Assembly (NCBI GenBank): GCA_002352225.1
Contig: DEIA01000078.1
Span: 1 to 51,891, forward strand
Direction: 5' to 3'
DNA length: 51,891 nt
Origin: Flammeovirgaceae bacterium UBA2786
GTDB lineage: Bacteria > Bacteroidota > Bacteroidia > Cytophagales > Cyclobacteriaceae
The first letter of the stretch is position 1; each line of letters opens with the position of its first letter. The position numbers were made by a program, and so were the translations under genes. Of this stretch, positions 17,109 to 25,187 are shown one piece after another. Under the pieces are notes generated by a model, which did no database searches, was not told the DNA's origin, and worked only from the letters and a program-made list of their open reading frames with translations.

Positions 17109-17858
17109 TTACCCGGCTACATTTGACGAGAGTGCGGCAATAACTACTTCTTTCGCTTCCCGATGTTTGCAATAACTGCACCGGTAATGTTCTAACAACA
17201 GACCACTTTCTGTTTGGGTAGGTTGCTTTTCAATTTCTTCGCTGGCAATACGCATCGTGTAATACCCACATTCGCCACATTTTTCCGCATGCTCGTACGG
17301 CATGTATTTTTCAACTTTCTTCTCACCCGTTTTCTCGTCTAACCATACATCGTACTCCACAGAATGGATTTCGCTTTGATGTTGATGAAGTTGATCCGAT
17401 TCCAGGTGTACAGAACCTTCTTCCTCAGAAAGTTTACGCATAAGATTTCCTGCAGATGATTTGCGCGGTTTGTTCCGGATACTTCTGAGCCTGCTTTCCA
17501 GCATTCGCGGATATAAAACCCGAATAAGGCCCGACAATAATGAATAAGCTATAACAAACGAACCCGCCAGAAAAAATATACTTACATATAGTTTTTGAGA
17601 GTCATCAACCGGTAAAAGAGGTGTAACGATAGCCGTACCGAACAATGCCACACCAATCAAAGCACTTAGAATGGCATACCAGAAAAATTTTACTTCGTGC
17701 AGATTCACATAATCATACCGTTCCTTGCTATCGGATATGGTTATGAGTTTAACTTCATGATAAATGAGAATCAAAACGGCAATTCCAAATAAAACATAGG
17801 ACCCCAGAATCAGATAATGGTCCCAGGTCTCGATAAACTGATGAGCTGAACTTTCCAT
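17109..17858 (-). CDS. Three-helix membrane protein with C-terminal zinc-ribbon-like domain
   Basis: Not a family I recognise by name. The 249 residues have three hydrophobic helices in the first half (about 15-38, 55-78 and 90-112). A charged cytoplasmic linker rich in Glu, Ser and His (about 118-165) follows. The tail holds two Cys pairs, CGEC and CSYC, about 40 residues apart, which look like a zinc ribbon. The segment VEYDVWLDEKTGEKKVEKY between them and the membrane resembles a small beta domain. It is convergent with the methyltransferase gene and divergent from the YkvA gene, so it is probably transcribed alone. A role in membrane sensing or assembly would be a guess. Confidence 0.7.
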   Translation of the reverse strand: MESSAHQFIETWDHYLILGSYVLFGIAVLILIYHEVKLITISDSKERYDYVNLHEVKFFWYAILSALIGVALFGTAIVTPLLPVDDSQKLYVSIFFLAGSFVIAYSLLSGLIRVLYPRMLESRLRSIRNKPRKSSAGNLMRKLSEEEGSVHLESDQLHQHQSEIHSVEYDVWLDEKTGEKKVEKYMPYEHAEKCGECGYYTMRIASEEIEKQPTQTESGLLLEHYRCSYCKHREAKEVVIAALSSNVAG

Positions 17859-17982
17859 AACAGATGGGTTTAAGTACTAAGGCACGAGAAATTTCCGAAT
17901 ATTTTGGCCCAGTTTCAACCGAAAATCCGCATATTTTTGACAAGATTAGAAATTATTAATCTTTACCGTACGTTTAACCGGT

Positions 17983-18384
17983 ATGCAGAACCCCTTCTTT
18001 AAACTGGCTTTGGACCAGGCCGCGCGGCTTTTGGGTAAGCCCGGGCGAATAGCCCGCATTATTGCTCAACTCGTCACCAAAATCAGTGTGGTCGATTGGT
18101 CGGTAGAAGGCCGCACACACCTTAAAGCACGGGTATCACTAATGGGTCGCCTGCTAAAAGCCAATCTTACGGGGGCCTACCGGATTAAATCCACAAAGCT
18201 TTTAGTTGGACTTTTGGCTGCCTGTATCTACTTCATTAATCCATTCGACCTTGTGCCCGACTTGTTAGTGGGTGTGGGTTTAGTTGATGATATGGCCATA
18301 CTGGCCTGGGTTTTTAGTACCGCTGGTACCGAACTTCAGGCGTTTAAAGAATGGGAGAATCGGGCTACTTCCGTTTCGCTTTAA
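17983..18384 (+). CDS. YkvA family (DUF1232) membrane protein
   Basis: A 133-residue protein with the DUF1232 signature in the stretch LLAACIYFINPFDLVPDLL followed by GLVDDMAILAWVF (about 70-110), which forms a re-entrant or hairpin membrane segment. The N-terminal half is basic and amphipathic. Proteins of this family are small inner-membrane proteins of poorly defined role. The ATG at 17983 is the only sensible start. The gene points at the toxin-antitoxin pair but lies on the opposite strand to it. Confidence 0.85.
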   Translation: MQNPFFKLALDQAARLLGKPGRIARIIAQLVTKISVVDWSVEGRTHLKARVSLMGRLLKANLTGAYRIKSTKLLVGLLAACIYFINPFDLVPDLLVGVGLVDDMAILAWVFSTAGTELQAFKEWENRATSVSL

Positions 18385-18401
18385 CCCATGCTGTTCGATA
18401 T

Positions 18402-18740
18402 TTACAAATTTTCCGAATAGCTTGACTTTGCTAATCCTCTTTTGGCTCCTGTTTCACATGCCGAATTCGTAAAATCCTGACCTCCGCTTGCAGTGTGTTT
18501 ATACGCTACGCGATATGAATACTTTTCAAAAGCCCTGTAATTGCCGGGATTATTCTTCTTGAATTTATCCGGTGGGTATTTTTCGGGATTGTCCGGCAGG
18601 CTGTCTATTACCTTAAAAATCCCCTCCTTTACTTTCTCTGCGTTAGTGTACGACTCTTCTTTGATCCGTTCGTAAGCTTTCCTGAAGTAAACGGAAGCAC
18701 GGTTGTTCCACGCTACTACCGGCTTAACCTTACCTACCAT
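18402..18740 (-). CDS. ParE/RelE family toxin, C-terminus altered by a probable frameshift
   Basis: The first three quarters look like a type II ribonuclease or gyrase-poison toxin of the RelE/ParE fold: helices to about residue 45, then VIDSLPDNPEKYPPDKFKKN, NYRAFEKYSYRVAYK. As read, the protein then continues for 35 unrelated residues to 112. In the +1 frame from the same place (near 18494-18500) the DNA encodes EVRILRIRHVKQEPKED and a stop at 18431-18433, which is the normal end of this family. One extra base near AAACACACTG would explain this. The restored protein would be about 102 residues. Either the toxin is broken or the base is a sequencing error. The gene overlaps the antitoxin gene upstream by 7 bases. 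Confidence 0.8.
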   Translation of the reverse strand: MVGKVKPVVAWNNRASVYFRKAYERIKEESYTNAEKVKEGIFKVIDSLPDNPEKYPPDKFKKNNPGNYRAFEKYSYRVAYKHTASGGQDFTNSACETGAKRGLAKSSYSENL

Positions 18741-18934
18741 CCTTTTGCCTGTCTCTTCAGTTCGTCATGTGTAACAAATTCACCACGGTCCATTTCTGCT
18801 TCCGCTTCATCCAACTCCCTGTTATACTGATCTATTCCGTAGTGCAGCATAGCCTTAATAGCTTTCAGTAATGAGATATCCTCCACTTGCTGAAGCTCCT
18901 TGATCAGTAAAGACCGCTCAGAGTTGATGTCCAT
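18734..18934 (-). CDS. Antitoxin of the ParE/RelE-type module
   Basis: A 66-residue acidic protein that should bind and neutralise the toxin encoded right after it and repress the pair. It starts MDINSERSLLIKELQQVEDI, has a short helical N-terminal part (about 10-35), and ends in an acidic tail ELDEAEAEMDRGEFVTHDELKRQAKGW-like, typical of small addiction-module antitoxins. An upstream in-frame Met (18958) is possible, but the shorter start fits family length better. Overlap of the stop with the toxin start shows translational coupling. Confidence 0.82.
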   Translation of the reverse strand: MDINSERSLLIKELQQVEDISLLKAIKAMLHYGIDQYNRELDEAEAEMDRGEFVTHDELKRQAKGW

Positions 18935-18976
18935 AACTTTCCTGTTTTGTATTTTCAAAGGTAGCTATTTCTCTGC

Positions 18977-19324
18977 TTATTTCAATCCGACACACCGCAC
19001 CCAAAAAATAGCCCTTGGTTGGTGTTTATACAGTGGGCATGTGTGTTGACTCACCAACAAGCAAGATGAAAGTTGATAACAGGTTAAGTTGCAAAATTGT
19101 TGGTGGTGAGCTTGCGCACACTTGCGTGCCAAAGCATTTAGGTGCGCAGTCACAATCTTCGCACGAGCACCAACAACGGCAAGAGGGTGCTCACCCAATT
19201 TTTCAGCTGCATAGGTTGAGTTAACAATGTCAGAAAATAAGATGCCAAAATTGCCGTCTGTTTTGATTTTCTGAAATCTTCTTAGCGAGTTTGAAGTAAA
19301 GTTGTTATAATCATTTAAAGTCAT
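18977..19324 (-). CDS. Doubtful open frame of 115 codons
   Basis: Not a recognisable protein. The first third has some protein-like character, with a fragment FSDIVNSTYAAEKLGE that resembles the start of class III nucleotide cyclase domains, but no other cyclase motif follows. The rest is rich in Cys, His and Gln and lies over DNA full of inverted repeats (19050-19192), so the frame may be open by chance. It is included only because nothing else explains this gap of about 400 bases. Confidence 0.2.
   Translation of the reverse strand: MTLNDYNNFTSNSLRRFQKIKTDGNFGILFSDIVNSTYAAEKLGEHPLAVVGARAKIVTAHLNALARKCAQAHHQQFCNLTCYQLSSCLLVSQHTCPLYKHQPRAIFWVRCVGLK
19050..19192. repeat. Cluster of inverted repeats, structured intergenic DNA
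   Basis: Three nested or adjacent inverted repeats are visible: CTCACCAACAA (19050-19060) with TTGTTGGTGGTGAG (19097-19110); TGCGCAC (19113-19119) with GTGCGCA (19142-19148); and GAGCACC (19165-19171) with GGTGCTC (19186-19192). The GTG/CAC-rich composition differs from neighbouring genes. It could be a dispersed repeat, a structured RNA or a recombination-type site. I cannot tell which. Confidence 0.4.
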
Positions 19325-19351
19325 TTACATACCTATTAATGATTGCTCTAC

Positions 19352-21157
19352 CTACTTCCGCTTCGCTTTAAACACACCATTTGGCTGATTAAACATAGCT
19401 TCTGAAACTAAGCCATTGCTTTCTACAAACTCAACCTTAAATCCATCCAGTCCTTTAATCAAAAACTTATGCTTTGCGGTAGGAATTAAAACATACTCGG
19501 GCTGGCCAGGCAGGGTTAAATGAAGTGTTGTGTCTTTTAGAAAGAACTTGGCTATCATACCCCCTATTTCATAATCGCCCGTGTACACTTTCAAATCATC
19601 TATACTTACATCAACCTTAATAGCGGTACGTTTAAATTCCAATGCGTCCAGTGCTGGTTCAATTTTCAAGGCAACTTTGCCAATATCGCCTGCTTCGTTT
19701 GTAAAAAATTGAAATTGTGTCGCATTAGAATCCGTGGTATCAGCCTTTCCATCGGTAACCAAAAATGAGTTAAACACATCATAATGGTGATGCGCTAACC
19801 ATAATTTAATTCGCTTAAAGTTGGCAAAGAGTGAATCCCGGTCGTATGTAATTGTAAATTCTCCATAAGCCGGGTGCGAATATTTGCCTGTAAATTCTGT
19901 AACACTATGAGAAGGCTTAGTGCCCTTTACCTTATTCGACATTTTGGTTTTGTTTGCGGCCTCCTGATCGTGGATAGCTTTATCGCGTCTTGCTTTCAAA
20001 TCCTTATTCCAGTCGGTAACTTTAACTTTTAACATACGATCAGAAATAATATTCCGAACTACTGATGGCACACCTGAACCATCCTGATTAACCAACACTA
20101 CAATGCCCACGCTATCGCTGGGAAAGAAAGATGTACTAGCCGAAAAACCATCAATGTTTCCACCGTGCTCTACCCGGTAGTGTCCTTTGTATGATGCCAT
20201 AAACCAACCATACCCATAGGTAGAAAAGTGTACATCCGGAATTGTTTTATCTGGCAATGCTGCCCCAATAATCATTTGCGAACTAATGGCTTCAGAAACA
20301 TAGGCAGGCGGAATAATTTCCTTTCCCTTAAACTTACCACCATTAATCCAGGTAATTACCCAGTTCGACATTTCGTTTACACTGCTATTAATACTCCCGG
20401 CTGGCGCCATTCCTGCAATATGGTAGTAATCCATCTTTTTAATTTTGGAATCCTTTTCAAGGCCATACCCTATCGCTATATCTGTAGCTTTCTGCATTTC
20501 TGGGATTGACAGGTTGCTGCGCCCCATATCCAGTGGTTTAAAAAATCGCTCTCTGATATTCTCTTCCCATGTTTTACCGGTAAGTTTTTCTGCCACTACT
20601 CCTTGTGCCAGAAACATAAAATTATTGTAATACCATTTTTCGCGCACACCGGTAAACGGTTCCTGATATGCCACCCGTTGAATCAGGCTGTCTTTTGAAT
20701 CGGATGGAAACAAATACCACGAATAATCATGACGGGGTAAGCCCGTACGATGGCTCATCAGGTCGCGAATCTGAATGGTGTTATTCATTTCGTTATTAAA
20801 AAACTTCAACTCCGGAATGTATTGCGATGGCTTATCTTCAAACGTAAGTTTGTTTTCGTTGCGCAACTGGCCCAACACTGCTGAGGTAAAGGCTTTACTG
20901 CAACTCCCAATCGCAAATAATGTATTGGGTGTTACCGGAGTTTTCTTTTCGTAATCGCTAAAGCCAAATCCTTTTGCATAGATAATCTTATTCTTTTCTA
21001 CCACCGCTACCGCAAAGCCTGGCGCCTTCCAGGTATCCAGCACTTTCTGAAGTTCAGCATCTAACCCTACAAGGCGAGTATCGGTAACTGATTTCTTTTG
21101 AGTAAACCCCAAAATGGATATGCATGTTAATAGGCCCAATAGAAATCCAGCTTTCAT
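19352..21157 (-). CDS. Serine beta-lactamase/DD-peptidase-like hydrolase with DUF3471-type tail
   Basis: A 601-residue exported enzyme of the class C beta-lactamase/penicillin-binding fold. A signal peptide (about 1-19, ending LGFTQ) precedes the catalytic domain. SxxK is S85-C-S-K88, the Tyr motif is Y177-N-N179 and the third motif is H331-G-G333, followed by a C-terminal beta domain (about 410-601) of the DUF3471 type. Such proteins are usually esterases or D-aminopeptidases, not true beta-lactamases. The gene starts 3 bases after the end of the GH65 gene, so it is in the maltose phosphorylase operon. What it does there is unclear; deacylation of an acylated sugar is one untested possibility. 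Confidence 0.88.
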   Translation of the reverse strand: MKAGFLLGLLTCISILGFTQKKSVTDTRLVGLDAELQKVLDTWKAPGFAVAVVEKNKIIYAKGFGFSDYEKKTPVTPNTLFAIGSCSKAFTSAVLGQLRNENKLTFEDKPSQYIPELKFFNNEMNNTIQIRDLMSHRTGLPRHDYSWYLFPSDSKDSLIQRVAYQEPFTGVREKWYYNNFMFLAQGVVAEKLTGKTWEENIRERFFKPLDMGRSNLSIPEMQKATDIAIGYGLEKDSKIKKMDYYHIAGMAPAGSINSSVNEMSNWVITWINGGKFKGKEIIPPAYVSEAISSQMIIGAALPDKTIPDVHFSTYGYGWFMASYKGHYRVEHGGNIDGFSASTSFFPSDSVGIVVLVNQDGSGVPSVVRNIISDRMLKVKVTDWNKDLKARRDKAIHDQEAANKTKMSNKVKGTKPSHSVTEFTGKYSHPAYGEFTITYDRDSLFANFKRIKLWLAHHHYDVFNSFLVTDGKADTTDSNATQFQFFTNEAGDIGKVALKIEPALDALEFKRTAIKVDVSIDDLKVYTGDYEIGGMIAKFFLKDTTLHLTLPGQPEYVLIPTAKHKFLIKGLDGFKVEFVESNGLVSEAMFNQPNGVFKAKRK

Positions 21158-21160
21158 ATT

Positions 21161-23449
21161 TTATTTGGTTAATGTAAATACTTTATTGTTCACGTTTATT
21201 TCCAGTGGTTCTCCGCTCTCTAACATTGTTTCTACTTTACCGCCACTGCCAACTTTTACTTTAATTACCCGGTCTCTAAACTCTAACCGAAACGAATAAG
21301 ACTTCCATTGATCTGGTATAAAGGGTGTAAAATGAAGTTTCCCATCGCGCACACGCATGCCGCCAAAGCCTTTAACCACGCTCATCCAGGTACCGGCCAT
21401 TGACGTTATATGGCAGCCTTCTTCTGTGTCATTATTATAATCATCAAGGTCCAGGCGGGCGGTACGAAGATAAAATTCATACGCTTGTTCTTTGTATCCG
21501 ATTTTACTGGCTAGTATTACATGCACACAAGGCGAAAGGGATGATTCATGTACCGTCATTGGTTCGTAGAAATCAAAATTTCTCCGAATAGTTTCTTCAT
21601 CGAAGTCGTCTTCAAATAAATAAATACCCTGCAATACATCGGCTTGTTTAATGAAGCAAGATCTTAGAATACGATCCCACGACCATTTCTGATTTAGCGG
21701 GCGGTCTTCTGGTTTCAGGTCTTTTACCGGAATAAGTTCTTTGTCTAAGAATCCATCTTGTTGTAAAATAACATTACGGTTTGCATCAAACGGGTAATAC
21801 ATGTTTTCTACAATATGTTTCCACCGGTCGGTCTCTGCATTTTCCTGAAAGTTAACCTTCTTAACAATCTCAGCATATCGGGCCGGATTAGATGCTTTCA
21901 CATAAGTAATGGCACTCATAGCAAACCGGAGTGTCCAGGCACCCAAATAATTTGTGTACCAATTATTGTTAACATTGTTCTCGTATTCGTTCGGGCCTGT
22001 AACACCCAGAATAACAAATTTCCCTTTATCGCCAGACCAATTTACACGCTGGTTCCAGAATCGTGCTATTCCAATCAATACCTCAAGTCCATATTCTGTC
22101 AGGTAATTTTTATCTCCCGTGTAGTCGATATAATCGCGTATGGCATAGGCCATTGCACTGGTACGATGAATTTCTTCAAATGTAATTTCCCATTCGTTGT
22201 GGCACTCTTCACCATTCATAGTAACAAATGGGTAAAACGCTGCACCATCTTTAAAACCAAGTTTCTTTCCATTCTCTATGGCTTTGCCCAGGTGTTTATA
22301 GCGATACACTAAAAGGTTGCGTGCCACTTTGGGCTCGGCTGTACTCAGGAAGAATGGCAGGCAATACGCTTCTGTATCCCAATAGGTACTTCCCCCATAC
22401 TTTTCGCCTGTAAATCCTTTTGGGCCAATGTTTAAGCGCTCGTCTTCGCCTGTATACGTTTGAGTTAATTGAAAAATATTAAACCGAATACCCTGCTGGG
22501 CAGCCACATCTCCTTCAATAGTAATATCACACTCTTCCCATTTATGAGCCCACACTTTAGCATGTTCGGCAAATAGTTTATCAAAACCTGCAGCTACCGC
22601 TGCCTTTAATTTTGTTTTGGCATGGGCTGCTAACTTATCTTTAGGGTGATTCTCTGATGAGAGTACAACAGCATACTTATAAATTACCAGGCCACTGTTT
22701 TGTTTCAGATCTGCAACCACCACATTATCGGCATATTTCTCTCTGAGCGTAACAGACACCTGCTGAGGAATATCCTTACCTTCTGCCTGCACCTTGTATT
22801 GCATGGCAGTACATACATGGAAGTTTGTCTTTTTAGTTTGCGCGGTTACAAGCGCTATTCCCGGTTCAGCTTCTTTATATACTTCTTCCCAGAATTTTTC
22901 GTCATAGTTAGAGTCTTTATTAACAACATCTGCATCAACGGGCAAGGTAATAGTTATGGGTGCCGAAAAATTGATAGGTACAATCTCATACCGAATTGCT
23001 CCTACTTCACCATCGGCCATTGAACAAAAGCGCTTAGAATCTACGCTTACTTTTTTTCCATCTGCAAGAGTTGCTGTAAAGCTCCGTTGCAGCAGACCTT
23101 GTTTCATATCTAACACTCGGTTAAAGGATTCGATCTTACATTTGGCCAGATCTAAAACCGTATCGCCAATCTTAATTTTAATTTCAATCCAGCTTGGTGC
23201 ATTTAATACCTTGGCGAAATACTCGGGGTATCCGTTCTTCCACCAACCAACACGGGTTTTATCCGGATAGTAAACGCCTGCCACATAACTACCTTGATGG
23301 GTCTCGCCCGAAAAATCTTCTTCGAAGGTTGCGCGTTGCCCCATTCGGCCATTGCCCAGGCTAAAAACACTTTCAGAAATTTTATTGTAATGGGGGTTCA
23401 GTCCTTCTTCAATGATGTGCCATTCGTGTTGTTTCAGGTATTGTTTCAT
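21161..23449 (-). CDS. GH65 phosphorylase, probable maltose phosphorylase
   Basis: Cytoplasmic enzyme that splits an alpha-glucoside with phosphate into beta-glucose 1-phosphate and glucose. The 762 residues show the GH65 layout: N-terminal beta-sandwich (about 1-270), linker, (alpha/alpha)6 barrel (about 310-680) and a small C-terminal sheet. The catalytic acid is Glu488 in GVTGPNEYENNVNNN. The maltose-phosphorylase-like block GFTGEKYGGSTYWDTEAYC is at 345-363, and the phosphate site is in SSLSPCVHVILAS. There is no signal peptide. A beta-phosphoglucomutase gene 34 bases upstream and a glucokinase gene in the same operon are exactly the partners that maltose or trehalose phosphorylase needs. 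Maltose is favoured over trehalose or kojibiose by these blocks, not proven. Confidence 0.93.
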   Translation of the reverse strand: MKQYLKQHEWHIIEEGLNPHYNKISESVFSLGNGRMGQRATFEEDFSGETHQGSYVAGVYYPDKTRVGWWKNGYPEYFAKVLNAPSWIEIKIKIGDTVLDLAKCKIESFNRVLDMKQGLLQRSFTATLADGKKVSVDSKRFCSMADGEVGAIRYEIVPINFSAPITITLPVDADVVNKDSNYDEKFWEEVYKEAEPGIALVTAQTKKTNFHVCTAMQYKVQAEGKDIPQQVSVTLREKYADNVVVADLKQNSGLVIYKYAVVLSSENHPKDKLAAHAKTKLKAAVAAGFDKLFAEHAKVWAHKWEECDITIEGDVAAQQGIRFNIFQLTQTYTGEDERLNIGPKGFTGEKYGGSTYWDTEAYCLPFFLSTAEPKVARNLLVYRYKHLGKAIENGKKLGFKDGAAFYPFVTMNGEECHNEWEITFEEIHRTSAMAYAIRDYIDYTGDKNYLTEYGLEVLIGIARFWNQRVNWSGDKGKFVILGVTGPNEYENNVNNNWYTNYLGAWTLRFAMSAITYVKASNPARYAEIVKKVNFQENAETDRWKHIVENMYYPFDANRNVILQQDGFLDKELIPVKDLKPEDRPLNQKWSWDRILRSCFIKQADVLQGIYLFEDDFDEETIRRNFDFYEPMTVHESSLSPCVHVILASKIGYKEQAYEFYLRTARLDLDDYNNDTEEGCHITSMAGTWMSVVKGFGGMRVRDGKLHFTPFIPDQWKSYSFRLEFRDRVIKVKVGSGGKVETMLESGEPLEINVNNKVFTLTK

Positions 23450-23483
23450 AACAAAAGGGATAGGTAAAATTCCAGGGTATAAG

Positions 23484-24131
23484 TTAGAATATTGTGTTAA
23501 TAGTATTTACATTAAAATCTGCAGTTTGTTTAACGATAAGATTAGCTTTGCTCAGTTGGTCGGGCGACCCTACCCCCACACACTTCATGCCGGCTGCAAG
23601 AGCTGCTTCCACACCGGCTTCAGCATCTTCAAATACAAGGCAACCAGTCGGTATTACATTCAACCGGGAAGCAGCAAGCAAAAAAATTTCAGGGTTGGGT
23701 TTTGAGTGTGTTATCATTGTTCCATCTACGAGCGTATCAAACAATGGTGCTACTCCCAGTAATTCGATTACTCGCGGAGCATTTTTACTACTGGACGCTA
23801 ATGCCACTTTAAAGCCATGAGCCCGGCAACTTTTCAACAACTCGGGTACACCCGGAAAAATTTCTTCGGGGCGGATAGACTCGATATATTCAATAAACCA
23901 TTTATTCTTCTTATCAGCCAACGCCTCTTTCTCCGCTTGCGGTAATTGAATGTTACCTAACGATAGAATTATTTCTAGTGAATGCATGCGGCTTACCCCT
24001 TTTAATAACTCGTTATGAGCCGGAGTAAGGGTAATACCAAATTCACTTGCTAACCTTTTCCATGCGATGTAGTGGTAATGCGCGGTGTCTACAATTACAC
24101 CATCCAGATCAAAAATAACAGCTTGAATCAT
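23484..24131 (-). CDS. pgmB: Beta-phosphoglucomutase
   Basis: Converts beta-glucose 1-phosphate from the phosphorylase into glucose 6-phosphate. The 215 residues are of the HAD superfamily: nucleophile Asp8 and acid/base Asp10 in FDLDGVIVDT, a cap domain with the WKRL and GVSRMHSLE motif typical of beta-phosphoglucomutases, Ser in LASSSKNA, Lys in HSKPNPEIF and the terminal acidic pair in VFEDAEAGVEAA. It lies between the PfkB kinase and GH65 genes with gaps of 9 and 34 bases. Length and motifs are standard, and the call is secure. Confidence 0.94.
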   Translation of the reverse strand: MIQAVIFDLDGVIVDTAHYHYIAWKRLASEFGITLTPAHNELLKGVSRMHSLEIILSLGNIQLPQAEKEALADKKNKWFIEYIESIRPEEIFPGVPELLKSCRAHGFKVALASSSKNAPRVIELLGVAPLFDTLVDGTMITHSKPNPEIFLLAASRLNVIPTGCLVFEDAEAGVEAALAAGMKCVGVGSPDQLSKANLIVKQTADFNVNTINTIF

Positions 24132-24140
24132 TTCGTTTCA

Positions 24141-25115
24141 TTAAACATGCCCGCGGGCAATAATACTATTGGTTTCTTCCAGCGACTTAAATACATCAAA
24201 CGTTTTACCTTGTGTACGCAAGGCCCCAAATGCATTGGCATATTGAGCTGCTCCAATATAATCGTCAGGGTTTTGTACAAGTCCGTACGAAAGTCCGCCT
24301 GCAAAAGAATCTCCGCAACCAGTGGTATCAATTACCTTCTCAACTTTAATGGAAGGCACTAACTCTTCTACTACTTTACCTCGCTTTTTAAAATAGGTTA
24401 AACATCCTCTCGAATCGAGTGTTACATAAACACACTTTACACCCAATGAAAGGCAATGTTCGGCAAAGGCACGAATTTCAGTACGGTCCAATTCATGTGT
24501 CGAGAAATCCTGACTTTCATATTCCTTTTTAAACCATGAAGCGTGTGCCTCTTCCAGATTCATTTTTAATACATCGATAAAAGGAAGCCACTGATCGCGA
24601 TCTATCCAGAACTTACGTTGCCGTTCGCCATTAACCAGGCATGCGGTTGTGGGCCCGTGCGCATCAAAAATTATTTTACCCTTACTCTTCTTCTTCAGAT
24701 ATTTCAGCGTATCAAGTGAAATCTCATAATCGCTGATTGGGATGAATACGAAAGCATCACAATTCAACAGGTTGGTCATATCGGCCGGTACAATGGGATC
24801 CATAAATCCGGTTTGGCGCTCCAGGCGATTGTTCTGATCTACAAAACGTAAACTGATAATATCTCCCTGATCGTTGGCCGTGGTGATGTGCTTCAGGTTA
24901 ATACCGCTATATCCATTAAAGACTTCTTCCACATTATCATGATCTACAGCCCGTACATGGCATACCGGAATTATTTCAAGCTGATCGCCAGCCAGTACCG
25001 ACAACGCTATTACAGGATGTGTTACACAACCCCATTTTTGAATCAGATCGCCCGTGTGCGTAACAATATGATCGCGTGGAATAGGCCCCACTACCGCTAT
25101 TCGTTTCATGCGCAA
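24141..25115 (-). CDS. PfkB family carbohydrate kinase, divergent
   Basis: A 324-residue ribokinase-fold protein. The second PfkB signature is clear: DTTGCGDSFAGGLSYGL (about 265-281), with the catalytic Asp in GCGD. The first signature, a GG...N substrate loop near the N-terminus, is not visible; in its place is KWGCVTHPVIALSVLAG. The middle contains KIIFDAHGPTTACLV and VDVLKMNLEEAHA (approx.), normal for the fold. Start at MRMKR; Met at position 3 is also possible. It is co-transcribed with the glucokinase and phosphoglucomutase, so a sugar or sugar-phosphate substrate from alpha-glucoside breakdown is likely, but a nucleoside kinase is possible. Confidence 0.87.
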   Translation of the reverse strand: MRMKRIAVVGPIPRDHIVTHTGDLIQKWGCVTHPVIALSVLAGDQLEIIPVCHVRAVDHDNVEEVFNGYSGINLKHITTANDQGDIISLRFVDQNNRLERQTGFMDPIVPADMTNLLNCDAFVFIPISDYEISLDTLKYLKKKSKGKIIFDAHGPTTACLVNGERQRKFWIDRDQWLPFIDVLKMNLEEAHASWFKKEYESQDFSTHELDRTEIRAFAEHCLSLGVKCVYVTLDSRGCLTYFKKRGKVVEELVPSIKVEKVIDTTGCGDSFAGGLSYGLVQNPDDYIGAAQYANAFGALRTQGKTFDVFKSLEETNSIIARGHV

Positions 25116-25187
25116 CTCTTTTTATTATTTACAGTTTGTGTATAAAATCGCTTCATTTTCAAGTAGGCGTTTAATTTCTGCATTCTG

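Noticed and set aside
18977..19324. Class III nucleotide cyclase suggested by FSDIVNSTYAAEKLGE
   Set aside because: Only the first cyclase motif is loosely present; no second metal Asp, no transition-state residues and the rest is unrelated.
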